DNA from: Eleginops maclovinus
Taxonomy: Eukaryota > Chordata > Actinopteri > Perciformes > Eleginopidae
Length of the DNA: 64,000 bases
Reading direction: 5' to 3'
Assembly (NCBI RefSeq): GCF_036324505.1
Contig: NC_086352.1
Span: 21,359,637-21,423,636 of the forward strand
Positions 14,902 to 26,458 of this stretch are shown here, piece after piece. A program made the translations under genes and the position numbers. The notes beneath the pieces were generated by a model. It did no database searches and was not told the origin of the DNA. It saw nothing but the letters and a program-made list of their open reading frames with translations. The number at the start of each line of letters is the position of its first letter. Position 1 is the first letter of the stretch.

Positions 14902-17900
14902 AATGGACGCCTCCAGGCGGCCTAGGCCTCTCTGGGTGAGCCCGATGAAAATCCCGGATGAGGGAGGGGTCGAGGATGAGGCCCCGCGAAACCCAGCTCC
15001 TTTCCTCTGGCCCATAACCCTCCCAATCCACGAGGTACTGATACCCCCTGCCCCGACGACGAATGTCCAGCAACTGCCGGACGGTGTAATCTGGGTGGTT
15101 GTCAGTCAAACGGGGAGGTGGGGGGGGAACGTCCGGGGGGGAGAGGGGACTGGTGGAGACTGGCTTTAAACGAGAGACATGGAAGGTGGGGTGGACGTGC
15201 ATGGCTGGAGGCAGCTTGAGTGTGACCGCTGAGGGATTGATGACGGAAATAATAGGGAAAGGGCCAACAAAACGAGGGGTTAACTTCTTGGAGCCAGTTC
15301 GTAAGGGGAGATCCCTAGAGGACAACCACACCTGTTGACCCACCCGATAGGCAGGAGCGGGAGCCCGGTGGCGATCAGCAATGCGCCGGTTCTGCTCTGC
15401 GGAGCGCAGCAGAGCGGTGCGTGCGTCCCTCCACGTCCTGCGACAACGGCGGAGATGGTGCTGGACCGAGGGGACGGAGATGTAATCCTCCTGAGCAGGA
15501 AACAAGGGTGGCTGGTATCCCAGGGAGCATTCGAACGGGGACATGCCGGTGGCAGCACAGGACATGGAATTGTGGGCATACTCGATCCAAGAGAGATGGT
15601 CACTCCAAGCCGAGGGGTTGCGCGCAGCCACACAACGCAGCGCGGTTCCGAGGTCCTGATTGGCTCTCTCAGCCTGCCCATTAGTCTGCGGCTGGTACCC
15701 TGATGACAGGCTGACAGAGGCCCCCAGCGCTCGGCAGAAGGCCTTCCACACTTGGGAAACGAACTGGGGACCACGGTCGGAGACGAGGTCAGCGGGAATC
15801 CCGTGGAGGCGAACGACATGCTGCACAAGCAGCTGGGCAGTCTCTGTGGCAGTGGGGAGCTTAGGAAGCGCAATGAAGTGAACCGCCTTCGAAAATCTGT
15901 CCACAACGGTGAGTATTACAGTGTGGCCCTTAGAGGGGGGAAGACCAGTCACAAAATCCAGGCCAATGTGGGACCAGGGCCGACCAGGAACAGGGAGAGG
16001 GCGTAACAGACCAGCAGGAGGTTGATGGGAGGACTTGGCCCGAGCACACACCGTGCAGGCAAGCACGAATGCCCGGGTGTCAGCGTCCATCGCTGGCCAC
16101 CAAAAGTGCCTCTTCAGGAGGGACAGGGTGCGGCCCACGCCAGGGTGACAGGCAAAGCGCGATGTGTGGCCCCACACCAGAACTTGAGAGCGAACCGAAC
16201 TGGGGACAAAGAAACGGTTAGGAGGGCCGTTGCCCGGATCTGGTTCGGTGACTTGGGCCTTCCGGATGAGGGACTCTATCTCCCAGGTGACAGCAGCAAC
16301 CTTGAGGCAGGAAGGAGAGAGGATAGTGTCAGGGGAGGCCGGTGTGTTCATAGTGTTAAACTGACGGGAGAGGGCGTCAGGTTTGACGTTACGGGATCCG
16401 GGACGGTAGGTGAGGGAGAAATTAAACCGCCCAAAAAACAGGGACCACCGGGCTTGGCGGGAATTCAAGCGCTTAGCTGTCTGGATGTATGACAAATTCT
16501 TGTGGTCGGTCCAAACCACGAACGGCTGTTCTGCCCCCTCAAGCCAGTGCCGCCATTCCTCCAATGCCAGTTTCACAGCCAGCAGCTCGCGGTTACCAAC
16601 ATCATAGTTACGTTCAGCAGGTACCAGCCGGCGAGAGAAAAAGGCGCAGGGGTGAATCTTCTCATCAGAAGCTGAGCGCTGGGACAGGACCGCCCCCACC
16701 CCCGTGTCAGACGCATCGACCTCCACGATGAACTGCCTGGAGGGGTCAGGTTGGATAAGAATGGGGGCAGACGAGAAAAGTCTTTTAAGACCAGAGAAGG
16801 CAGTCTCCGCCTCAGGCGTCCAGGCAAATGGGCGGGCAGGAGAGGTGAGACGGGTGAGAGGTGCTGCAACCCTACTGTAATCACGGATGAACCTCCGGTA
16901 GAAATTGGCAAATCCCAGGAACTGCTGCAGTTTCTTGCGGGAATCGGGAATGGGCCAGTCTGTCACTGCACTGACCTTCTCGGGACAGGTCCTCACTTGC
17001 CCGCTCTCAATGATGAACCCAAGGAAGGATACAGAGGTGACACTGAACTCACACTTCTCGGCCTTCACATATAATTTGTTCTCCAACAGCCGCTGAAGAA
17101 CTTGCCTGACATGCTGGAAGTGTTCCTCCTTGTTGCGAGAGAAAATAAGGATGTCGTCTAAATAGACAAAAACTGAGCGGTTGAGAAAATCCCGGAGGAC
17201 ATCGTTTACCAGGTTCTGGAACACGGCAGGGGCGTTAGTGAGGCCGAAGGGCATGACCAGGTACTCAAAGTGGCCGAGGGGGGTGTTAAAAGCAGTCTTC
17301 CACTCATCGCCCTCCCGGATACGCACCAGGTGGTAGGCATTGCGTAGATCCAACTTGGAGAAGACTGTAGCACCCTGCAGCGGCTCAAATGCGGAACTGA
17401 TGAGGGGCAAGGCATACTTGTTTTTGACTGTAATGTTATTGAGTCCCCTGAAATCAATACATGGACGAAGAGACTTGTCCTTCTTGGCAACAAAAAACAA
17501 TCCTGCACCAACAGGAGAAGAGGAGGGTCTCATGAGGCCAGCCGAAAGAGAATCCTTAATATACTTCTCCATGGCCTCCCTCTCAGGACGGGACAAGTTA
17601 TACAGGCGACTACTGGGCAAAGGGGCGCCGGGGAGGAGATCAATGGCACAGTCATAGGGGCGATGGGGAGGCAGGGTGAGTGCACGACACTTACTAAACA
17701 CCTCTCCCAGGTCATGGTAGATGGGGGGGACCAAGGAGAGGTCGGGGGTTTCCTGGGGCAAGGGGACACCTCCCTCTGTTGGAAACAGGGCAGACTGTAA
17801 GCAGGTGGAGTGACAAAAGGTGCTCCAACTCACCACCTTGCCAGAAGACCAGTCAAATTGGGGATTGTGCCGCTTGAGCCAGGGGTGGCCCAGAACCAGG

Positions 17901-18304
17901 GGAATAAGGGGAGACCGGATGACGTGAAACTGAAGCATCTCGTGGTGATTACCAGAAACAATTAACTCCAGGGGCTTAGTACAGTGAGTAACAAGGGCCA
18001 GGTGGCGGCCATCTAAGGCATTAGCGTTTAATGGAGAGGGTAATTGTTCCAACTGAATGCCAACCTGAGACGCGAAGCCGGCGTCGATGAAGTTCTCATC
18101 CGCTCCCGAATCCACAAGGGCCGATACCGGAAAGGGATGACCGAGGGACAGCAGAGTGGCATCCAGCGGTGAGCGTGCATAGTGAGGAACGGGGACGGAG
18201 GGGGCGTGGCTCAGCAGGGCCCCGAGTCTCACTGCCGAGCCCTGTCTTTTGGTCGTGACGGACAGGTGGAGATGAGATGCCCGGGCAGCGCACAGTACAG
18301 ACAC
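14900..18304 (-). CDS. pol: Gypsy Pol polyprotein: protease, RT, RNase H, integrase, chromodomain
   Basis: About 1134 residues without a break. The aspartic protease has DSG at 65-67. Reverse transcriptase shows LDLRNAY at 318-324 and YLDD at 381-384. RNase H has D530, E573 and D600. The integrase zinc finger is H713, H720, C750, C753, and its catalytic triad D783, D843, E879 has exact D,D35E spacing. A chromodomain with [15 protein letters not shown] lies near 1090-1124 and would guide integration to marked chromatin. Position 18304 is a GTG, not an ATG, and the frame is already open from 18376. Pol is therefore probably not initiated on its own but made as a Gag-Pol fusion by a -1 shift in the 148-nt overlap with gag. 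I see no canonical slippery heptamer there. All catalytic residues are present. Confidence 0.95.
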   Translation of the reverse strand: MSVLCAARASHLHLSVTTKRQGSAVRLGALLSHAPSVPVPHYARSPLDATLLSLGHPFPVSALVDSGADENFIDAGFASQVGIQLEQLPSPLNANALDGRHLALVTHCTKPLELIVSGNHHEMLQFHVIRSPLIPLVLGHPWLKRHNPQFDWSSGKVVSWSTFCHSTCLQSALFPTEGGVPLPQETPDLSLVPPIYHDLGEVFSKCRALTLPPHRPYDCAIDLLPGAPLPSSRLYNLSRPEREAMEKYIKDSLSAGLMRPSSSPVGAGLFFVAKKDKSLRPCIDFRGLNNITVKNKYALPLISSAFEPLQGATVFSKLDLRNAYHLVRIREGDEWKTAFNTPLGHFEYLVMPFGLTNAPAVFQNLVNDVLRDFLNRSVFVYLDDILIFSRNKEEHFQHVRQVLQRLLENKLYVKAEKCEFSVTSVSFLGFIIESGQVRTCPEKVSAVTDWPIPDSRKKLQQFLGFANFYRRFIRDYSRVAAPLTRLTSPARPFAWTPEAETAFSGLKRLFSSAPILIQPDPSRQFIVEVDASDTGVGAVLSQRSASDEKIHPCAFFSRRLVPAERNYDVGNRELLAVKLALEEWRHWLEGAEQPFVVWTDHKNLSYIQTAKRLNSRQARWSLFFGRFNFSLTYRPGSRNVKPDALSRQFNTMNTPASPDTILSPSCLKVAAVTWEIESLIRKAQVTEPDPGNGPPNRFFVPSSVRSQVLVWGHTSRFACHPGVGRTLSLLKRHFWWPAMDADTRAFVLACTVCARAKSSHQPPAGLLRPLPVPGRPWSHIGLDFVTGLPPSKGHTVILTVVDRFSKAVHFIALPKLPTATETAQLLVQHVVRLHGIPADLVSDRGPQFVSQVWKAFCRALGASVSLSSGYQPQTNGQAERANQDLGTALRCVAARNPSAWSDHLSWIEYAHNSMSCAATGMSPFECSLGYQPPLFPAQEDYISVPSVQHHLRRCRRTWRDARTALLRSAEQNRRIADRHRAPAPAYRVGQQVWLSSRDLPLRTGSKKLTPRFVGPFPIISVINPSAVTLKLPPAMHVHPTFHVSRLKPVSTSPLSPPDVPPPPPRLTDNHPDYTVRQLLDIRRRGRGYQYLVDWEGYGPEERSWVSRGLILDPSLIRDFHRAHPERPRPPGGVH

Positions 18305-19221
18305 ACTCCGGTCTTGATCCGATGAAGCCGCTCCGCTTGGGTAAGACGAGTGCGCCCCAGCTGCATGGGCTCCTCTTCAGTGACTGCATGTGTCACGGGG
18401 GCAGAGAGAGCAGCTCTCGGGAAGTGAGGAGAATAGGAAGCAGCGAGTGCCGGGGGTACGGAACTGCCTGTCCTCTCCCTACGCCGCTCGCGTAGACGAT
18501 TATCCAGCCGGATGGAAAGGGAGATCAGTTCATCGAGAGTGTTAGACTCCTCCCTAGTAGCCAGCTCATCCTTAATTGACTCGCTGAGAGCGGAAAGAAA
18601 AAGCCCACATAGTGACCTGTCGTTCCAGCCCGACCTGGCTGCATGGGTCCGGAACTCGACGGAGAACTCAGCTACACTGCGGGAGCTCTGACGAAGGGAA
18701 ATAAGCCGCTTGGCGGCGTCCCCTCCCTCTACTGGATGATCAAAAACCTTCCTCATTTCGGCTACAAAAAGCTCAAAATTATCGTTGACTGGGGAATCAC
18801 TGTCCCATAATGCTGAAGCCCACTCTAATGCGTTACCCTTAAGTGACCCCATAATGTAGGCGATCTTAGCCTTTTCAGTGGGATAGGTGAGGGGCTGCTG
18901 ACTGAAAACTAGTGAACACTGGATCAAAAAGGCTCTGCACATACCCATGTCCCCAGCGTAGCGCTCAGGCGCAGGAATGAGAGGCTCACGAGCTCGTGGC
19001 AGGTGTGTTGGGAGAGTGGGGGCCGGCGGAGGTGAAGCTGACGGTGGAGGCGCTGTGGTAAGGGGGGCTAGTAAGTCCAATTGCGCACCCATCTGAGTGA
19101 CTCGGGTAGCGAGATTCTTAACGGCTTCCATAGCTTCCCGGAGGGCTTGGCTGTGCTCAGCAACCTGAGTGCCTTGGGCGGCGAGAGCTCCGCGGATGCT
19201 GTCCATGTCCGCTGGGTCCAT
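18229..19221 (-). CDS. gag: Gypsy Gag (capsid and nucleocapsid)
   Basis: A 330-residue protein starting [11 protein letters not shown] at an ATG only 16 nt inside the 5' LTR. Residues 1-55 look helical, with heptad-like spacing. A proline-rich linker follows at about 55-80. The middle (about 85-235) resembles the gypsy retrotransposon capsid region, with conserved-looking aromatics and FSVEFRTHA. The C-terminus carries one CCHC zinc knuckle, [14 protein letters not shown] (307-320, spacing CX2CX4HX4C), for RNA binding. The protein should form the particle around the element RNA. The stop is at 18229-18231, inside the pol frame. No disabling change is visible. Confidence 0.93.
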   Translation of the reverse strand: MDPADMDSIRGALAAQGTQVAEHSQALREAMEAVKNLATRVTQMGAQLDLLAPLTTAPPPSASPPPAPTLPTHLPRAREPLIPAPERYAGDMGMCRAFLIQCSLVFSQQPLTYPTEKAKIAYIMGSLKGNALEWASALWDSDSPVNDNFELFVAEMRKVFDHPVEGGDAAKRLISLRQSSRSVAEFSVEFRTHAARSGWNDRSLCGLFLSALSESIKDELATREESNTLDELISLSIRLDNRLRERRRERTGSSVPPALAASYSPHFPRAALSAPVTHAVTEEEPMQLGRTRLTQAERLHRIKTGVCLYCALPGHLISTCPSRPKDRARQ

Positions 19222-19225
19222 CTTG

Positions 19226-19237
19226 GCCAGATCGTTC
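19226..19237 (-). promoter_or_regulatory. Primer-binding site, probably self-primed
   Basis: Directly inside the 5' LTR the minus strand reads GAACGATCTGGC. Ten of these bases (ACGATCTGGC) are the exact reverse complement of GCCAGATCGT in the LTR of the same strand (19527-19536). I did not recognise a tRNA 3' end here, but could not search tRNAs. Confidence 0.7.
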
Positions 19238-19697
19238 TGTTATGATAACGATTCTGAACCCAAGAGCAGACAAGAGACGGTGTTGAATTGATGCAAGGGG
19301 GTTTATTGAGTGAGGTGGAGGAGCAGGTAGAGGACGCGGAAACCGGGGGGAGGGTGAGGCAGGCGAGCTGGAGTGCGTGATCCGGATAACTGCAGGCAGA
19401 GGGAAACAGAGTTAGGTTGTGGTCAAAGGCAACAAGAGACGAGAGTTCGGTAGCGAGGTAACAAGGTAACAAGGTAACAAGGTAAACTGGAGCCGGGTAC
19501 GTATCATTACCACTGTAGAGCGAAGTACGATCTGGCACCGACAGCAGGGAATCCAAGGGTTTATGAAGGGGAGTTGATTGGAGATGACGACCAGGTGAGC
19601 ATGATTGCAGATGACGGCCAGGTGTGAAGTGAGACCGACAGGGGGAGTGGCAAACCCAGGAGGAGGAAAAACACAGCAGACTGCTGTGACCACAACA
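19238..19697 (-). repeat. 5' LTR of the gypsy element (460 bp), promoter
   Basis: Same sequence as 14429-14888 by eye. In the sense direction (minus strand) an ATAAA box begins at 19564 and the putative transcript start GCCAGATCGT begins 28 nt later at 19536. U3 would then be about 161 bp. The AATAAA signal is at 19302-19307, which implies a long R region and a short U5. Confidence 0.93.
19560..19564 (-). promoter_or_regulatory. TATA-like box of the gypsy LTR
   Basis: Minus-strand CATAAACCC. The ATAAA core starts 28 nt before the self-priming complement at 19536, the usual TATA-to-start distance. The same box lies in the 3' LTR (14751-14755). Confidence 0.55.
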
Positions 19698-19702
19698 AGG
19701 CT
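19698..19702. repeat. Target-site duplication AGGCT, right
   Basis: Exact copy of 14424-14428. Five-base duplications are usual for gypsy integrases. Confidence 0.9.
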
Positions 19703-22700
19703 GGTGCTTGCGCTTTCAGGAAGGTCGTCTTCTCTGTTGTAAGTGTTGGCAATGCATTTTTGCTGCACTACATTTGAAATATAATGCTCCAGCCTTCAAG
19801 TCTAAAGATGCCACACGTGTGTATACATCTGGAAGAAGTCAGTTTTAAACTCTCTCCCTAGTGTGATAGCACTTTGCATTTCAAAATGAGACTCACATGC
19901 ATACGCGTGGTTGATGGTAGAGTGATATCTATTACATGGTTGCGTGTTCCACAGTTGCTTGTCGGTTAAATGCAGACGGGGGAAATTGTTCTTCTTGTAG
20001 CACCGGAGGCTCCAACTGGTCAGTCTCACTGTCTCCTTGTAGGATGTAGTAGCGTTACTTTGCTGCTATCTTTCCCCACCATGTCCTCCTGGTAAAGCTG
20101 CCTGTTGGTAAAAAAGTGTTTGGGGAGACCATTTTACCATTTGTTATATAGGTTGCATGCTTTCTTAATGCAAACATAAAATAGACTGCGGTTGGATGTT
20201 ACATGATTAGATATATAGGGCCTAATCAGAGGGAAAAAAAACATTACTTTGATCAGGATAATACACCCCCAAATAAGTATCAATTCATTTCCTTAAGTTC
20301 TTGCACATTGATATACAGTATTTAAATATGTATACTCTATATACACACAGTTTATATATGTAGCTAGAACATCAATTCACATGTAACTGATGTTCTAACT
20401 ATGATTTGAGTGATCACAAATCATTATGCACGCTGTGAAAAAGGGAGAAATTTGGAAGACCGCTTCCACTTGTTAATCATGTCAAGTGTTTAATAAACAA
20501 ATCTGCTTGAATGATAATGAACATGTGATTTTAATTGTTTTTCTCCTCTCCTTTCTTTTTCCAAAGCCTTCATCAGCTGCTTTAGAGTTTCTGTGGAAAA
20601 ACATTAAAGAAATTTAAATGTACTGAAGTTGAAGAGGATGCACTCCATACTCTGCCAATGACATGTTGATTGGGGTTTGTTAGTTTGCATTTCGCAGTTG
20701 ACAGTGTCAATGCCATCTAAAGTCATCAGTTGAGGGATTGATTTATTCACATTCACAGATACTTGACAACCTTTTCACTGCATACCATTAACAATGAGGT
20801 GAAACAACTTCACCTATGCTGCCATAAATGCTCCCTCATCTTTGTTGCAAGTTACAGCAACACGTTTAGAACTCAGTGCTCCTCCCCTGGCAGCCAAAGG
20901 GTCATTGAAACAATAACAATGATAATATGAGGACTAACTGAAGAGGGCAAGCCGACAACACTAAAAAATCACTAAATCCACACAAGGCAAACCCCAAGCA
21001 GAATTACAAAATTCCACAACAAAATAGATATAGCAATTCCCTCTGGAGATAAGGCATCTAGCCCAAACATCCATTTGAATTCTGCCTGAAGCTGAATCTG
21101 GTTTCCACCTTTAGTTGGAGTTTTAACAAATGCATGGCCCTGAATTTGATATCAGTGACCCGGTGTGCTGCTATTTGCAATGGGAGAAAGATGGTACTGA
21201 TGCAGCTCTTACTGTATGTTCACTTGGTTTAACCTCAATGCAGTATAGATGTATTACAACATTTTGAGTCATATTGATTTACCATGTACCATCGTTCCAC
21301 TGTGGGGATTTGAGAACTGCTCGAGTTAGGGACAAAGGGCAGATAGAGCATTGTCCACAAGGTTGGTGTCCACAAGAGGGAGGTCCCACAGTGTTGTCAT
21401 ATTAAATTGGTGTCCTGTTTAACAGCCACAATGGGGTTTTCTGCAAAACATGACAGCGTTTTGAAAGGGACCTTAGGGTGTAACATAGCAGAGCAAAACA
21501 ATTGTTTTTTGTTTTGTGTATGAGAGCCCACTTATATTCATCCCCCAACACTTTTCTTCTTTATCTTTTCCAACCTGGCTGTCACTTTTTGGGTGTTTGA
21601 CGCCTGAAGAAGAGCACTGAGGTCTAAATGTTGCCATTATAGCTGCATTTATTATCCCAGTGTCTTTGATATTGATCTTTTTGATCCGTGTGAGCCTTTG
21701 TTCATGTGGAGTAGGCACATTAACAACTCAGTTTTAAAAACAAAAGGCTTTGCATTGTCTTTATTTTTGTCAATGTATGCCCGTTTGAAAACCCTTGTCC
21801 CTGCTGTATTTGACATGGATACCCATGGATTTATTTTATCAATGTATTATTACCATCTATTTGAGAAAATAACAATTGTTAAACATCACACTGTAAGTGC
21901 CACAAGGGAAGTATGTGGGGTTATTGTATTGCATGATATGAATACGTTAGACTTAAGGTGTTCATGTGTTTGTTCCTACAAGATCGTTAAATGAAGAGTA
22001 TTCACTACTGTTTTTGTGACATTTTCCAGAAGAGTAAGGAAACTAGGATTACCATATGTGTGTGAAAGGCAGTTTTAAGGATAGACAATTTTGGGTGCTT
22101 TGGGATCACAGGCACATACACACGTTTTGCTTTAAACTTGCATGGGTAAATGGGCCAATAGAGAGAGAAAAGTTTTTTTTATGGTTGAATGAAAAGGACT
22201 TAATGGAAAGAAGAGTAAGCTGAGTCAATTTCTTTGCCACCTTGCATTGGCTTAATGAGGGACTTGAGAGAGCATACATGAGAACTGGCATTAGGCTAGG
22301 ATAAAGTGGATAAGTGCCATCTTTGCTCTTTGATCTGCTTTTCTTCCATAAGATTATGGACAACTGGCGCTCTGTAAATGTAAGCTCAGTCAGGTGTTCA
22401 CACACTAGTTCAATCTGTCTTCCAGCAGGATTAAAATCCTTCTAACTAATAATTATAATACTTTAATAATGATTATACATTCATACAGGCAGTTCCTTTT
22501 TAAAAAGTCAACATATAGGTTGTAACAAAAATAAATAAAAGAAGGTAAATGACAGAAAACAAGAGTCTGGCATTTCAAGTGTTGATATGCTTGAATAACA
22601 TTTTGATACTAATAGTTCTGGTTGTTTTGATTGGTGTTGATTGTTGGAATGTTTCCTGATTTAATGTTGGAGTTTGAAAAAAGGTTGGACGAAGCAGTAA

Positions 22701-23381
22701 ATCCAAGAAATGGAAAATATTCCCATTCTCTGTAAATCACTATATTGTCATTATGATGTATGCCAATCTTTGTAAAGGATAATTTCATGATATTATTATT
22801 TGGCTAAGAACAACATACAGTATAAAGACAAGCGAATATCCAAAGAAGGAGTTTCTTTGTGTGTTTGCCAGCAGGGTACATTGATCGGTTCATGGCCTAA
22901 GCTCAAATATTCTGCATTCACTAGCCAGAGGACAGGATATCTAATGAATAACACATATCCTATAACTGGAGGAAGTCCACCACAGTGTGATCCAACAGGA
23001 AGCACAACATTGACTTTCTGCACAATGCAACCCAAAAGAAACAGCGGAAAAGCTTCAGGGCAGTTTTGATCAAAGCACGTCTTATCTATAGTTAAAAATG
23101 GTGTGGCGACTTATCACCGGTTTAGCTAATTTGGCAAAAAATGGCTGACAATATACAATGAATACAAATTCATTTTGTAAATAAGGTTTGCCATAATACA
23201 TGTCAGGGGCAAAAAACAAATTCAGATGTTGTAATACAGTAACTGATACAGCCAGGCAACATTATTCACCTGGCATCTAATCTCAGTGTTGGTGTACTGA
23301 GAGCCAACAGTCAGTGTACTGTCGTTAACAAGTTGTGTCCCATTTCTATTACTGATGTTTCAGTGAACACACTGCCTTTTA
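19703..23381. other. Non-coding between the gypsy element and the (GT)n tract
   Basis: No exon recognised; ORFs are under 100 codons. A short inverted repeat (TAGAACATCA / TGATGTTCTA) lies at 20365-20397. A stretch near 21600-21680 (CCTGAAGAAGAGCACTGAGG...) vaguely resembles tails of Penelope-like elements, but too weakly to call. Confidence 0.5.
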
Positions 23382-23400
23382 GTGTGTGTGTGTGTGTGTG

Positions 23401-23481
<81 letters not shown>
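23382..23481. repeat. (GT)n microsatellite
   Basis: About 100 bp of GT units with one TAGG interruption near 23400. Confidence 0.97.
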
Positions 23482-23484
<3 letters not shown>

Positions 23485-24558
23485 CTCCCACATCATCATT
23501 TTGGCACTTGATATCATGATTTCAAGATTGTCACAAATGTATGTATATTCATTTGTATTGCAACTGAACAAAAAATGTAACAATGTAAATGAAATAAAAA
23601 GATGAAAGTGTCAAAACCCAGCCTTTGTTCTTGTGACAGGTGATTTGTGTTCATTACTAGCGGCTGGGGAATAACAGAAAGTACAAGAAAAACACATTTT
23701 TTGTACAATTTTGTCGACATTCTTTGACATATTAGTGTTAATATTCTGAAGCTGTTCTAATTTGTACCAAATAAACTCATCAGCCATTATCTGATGCTGC
23801 AGTAACTTTTTGTGCAGAAAATTTGGCAATATACACAGCTTTCGGGAACCTTCCCTTGCAGAGGTTTTCTGTCTCTATTCTTGAGCGAAGTGCTGCCAAG
23901 TGAACTGTTGCAAACTGATTTTTCTCTGATAGAGAATTCTTTCCAAAACGACCCCCTCACACATAAAAGAATGAGGCAACAGAAGGAGTTAGGGTCCCGT
24001 GGGAGCTCCATAAGAAATATGGAAAAAATGAACATGTTACACAGCATGGTCTTGGCCGTCTGCTGTGCTTCAACTCACACAAACAAAAGTGTTTCACTGA
24101 GTTTTACCACAACGTAAAGCCTATCACTTTCCTCAAGAGTTTAAATGACACAAAATAAAGTACAGCATCATGTCAATCTCACATTATAAAATGAATATTT
24201 TAGATTTGGTAAAACGCAAATGAGTCCTCCTTCACTCTATTAAGCCTGACACATATTTTAACAAAATAGTAAAATGATGAATAGAAAAAGGGCTGCCAAT
24301 TATCACTGCTCACCTACCACAGACGTTGTTGGTGTAATCCACTGGATGGCTCTCAGAGCATTTGCAAATATTTTATCTTTTTGTAAATTCTGCCGACCAG
24401 GAGCTACATTCTCCTTCTTGGTGCCTCGGATGGACAACAGTTGGCGAGCCAAAAATATTTGCTGCCAAGTAGGCAACTCCCATCAGACATACTGACACTT
24501 GGCCAGTCTTTTTGCATTTTTGAGCCACTTGTCATCATAGAAAGGATGGGAATGAATG

Positions 24559-24587
24559 AGTCTGTCAGTTGTAATAACTGACAGACT
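24559..24587. repeat. Perfect 12-bp hairpin
   Basis: AGTCTGTCAGTT, a 5-base loop GTAAT, then AACTGACAGACT. The arms pair without mismatch. Function unknown. Confidence 0.8.
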
Positions 24588-26416
24588 TAGTGTAGTTGCC
24601 AGCTGTACTATCCTGAGATCATGTAGTATCATTATGTAACCCTTAATATAGCACCTCTTTAACATCATGTACTGCAAGTCCTCCCATCTCAAGCACCGGC
24701 CAATCAATAAACTATCTCGGATAAGACTTGACTATCAGTGAATGTTAATATTGTTAGATGATACAGTCCACTAAGATAATTTTTGCTATGGTACTTTTTT
24801 GACAAAGAAGTTGCCATTATACTTGTACTTCTGGTTGGAAACACGACAAACATGGCAATGATTTGGGCAAAATATTTAGGGAATTAAGCTTAAAAGAAAA
24901 CATTCAATAGTGTGGTTTGATGTGTGGCAAAAACGAATATATAGTTGAGACATTGAACTAAAGATTACAAAAAGGCAATATGTGGCTTAATCAAGACTGC
25001 GTTCGAATGCCTCATATGCTGTATGTTTGTTTTACTTCATTAAAGCATGCAGAAATGATTATTGACCAAAACTGATGACTTTAAAGGCAAAGGCTGTGTC
25101 ACAGCTAATGGTCGTGTCCTAACTAAAATATTTGATCGATTGCCTGGAGGTTAAGTGGGCTAGAGCAGACTTTATCTGCAGGACACTAGAATTTAAGTGG
25201 TCCCATAATGGTGGTTATATAAGTGAACCATGTGATCTCAGATACAAAAACTGAAACCACTATCTGCCTGTGATACTGATCACAAACAGAAATCCAAAAA
25301 ACAGGAATGCTTGTAGTGCTATATAGCTATCTATTTTTCTAACTCTATTCCTCTTCAGGAAAATATATTTTGCAGCACCTGGTGCCTTGCATGATCTTTT
25401 AACATTGGATTTCCACGTTCATTTAGTGCCAGGTATTTTGAATTCCCTGGGAGAATTTGAATAATGTTTCTGGTTTATTTAGGTAACTGGTAATGAGACA
25501 TCATTGAACATGTCTGTGTGTATGTCTGTGTATTTTAAAAACCACCATGGGGCTTGCTTGGCTGGGCTCTAACCATTAGGAGTGAAAGCATGATGTATGA
25601 AGCAAGCTTAAGAGAGATACTTGAGTGTGCTTTGCCTGATCCCAAGACAATCCCAATTTAATTGTGCATTAAAGACCATGCAATGCGTCATTTATTACAT
25701 TGTTTATTTAGCCATCCCCATCCCCCCTTATTCCTGTTTGAGCTCTAATTAATCCTGCACAGAAATCTAAACTTCATTAACTTGGGCAGCTCTAGGCCTC
25801 AACTGGGGTTAATTACTAAAATAAAAATGGAAAGATTTTGTTCAGTGCAACCAAAAACTGCATGTGATAGTGTCACAGGAAATATTCAGCACAAATATGA
25901 AAGGTCACATTTGACTTATAGATATAGAAATAGTATGCATGCTAAAATCAAGAAGTTACACAAATGAATTACTTCCCACTAAATTAAAGACATTATAATT
26001 TCAAAGCCATTTCACAGTATCTGTCAACATTGCCCTAATTGCAACGCAAAGATTAAATCCAGAGCCGGCTAAAAAGCTAAACCACTAATTCATAGATAAA
26101 GCATACAAAAGATGTTTAGCACAAGCAAAATGCATGCTACAGAGGTGTTTATCGTAATGTGTTAATAGTACTGAGGATTATATCGAATGGGTCACAAGTT
26201 CACAAAGTGTTATACGCGTCTTTGGGCTAAGGACTTAATCAAATGGAGTGCAGCTCATGAATAATAACAACAAACTTTCTCACAAGTCAATAGGGCTCCA
26301 CATTGCTCTTTGTCAACAAGGTTGTATATTCAAGCTGTAACATCTGGCTCACATACACAAGGGCTTCAGGGGGTGCTTAAACACATGCATGAAAGTATGC
26401 ACATATGTACACATCA

Positions 26417-26417
<1 letters not shown>

Positions 26418-26457
<40 letters not shown>
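26418..26457. repeat. (CA)n microsatellite, short
   Basis: About 40 bp of uninterrupted CA. Confidence 0.97.

Positions 26458-26458
<1 letters not shown>

Larger units (their letters stand above)
14429..19697 (-). mobile_element. Complete Ty3/gypsy LTR retrotransposon (chromovirus, Tf1/sushi-like)
   Basis: A 5269-bp element read on the minus strand: 5' LTR (19238-19697), primer-binding site, gag, pol in the -1 frame, polypurine tract, 3' LTR (14429-14888). The LTRs are the same length and look identical by eye, a 5-bp AGGCT duplication flanks them, and both ORFs are open. These signs point to a very recent insertion that may still be active. The order protease, RT, RNase H, integrase, with a chromodomain at the C-terminus, is that of chromoviruses. 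There is no envelope gene. It is far GC-richer than its surroundings, as expected of a recent arrival in AT-rich DNA. Confidence 0.96.

Noticed and set aside
14403..14903. 166-codon minus ORF, repeated at 19068-19556
   Set aside because: It lies in the gypsy LTR and occurs twice because the LTRs are identical. No domain; LTR sequence is regulatory.
15280..15906. 208-codon minus ORF and many plus-strand ORFs between 15000 and 18500
   Set aside because: Shadow frames of the GC-rich pol gene; none shows a domain.
21600..21680. Penelope-like element tail (CCTGAAGAAGAGCACTGAGG...)
   Set aside because: The similarity to the known tail motif is too short and diverged, and no GIY-YIG or RT sequence is near.
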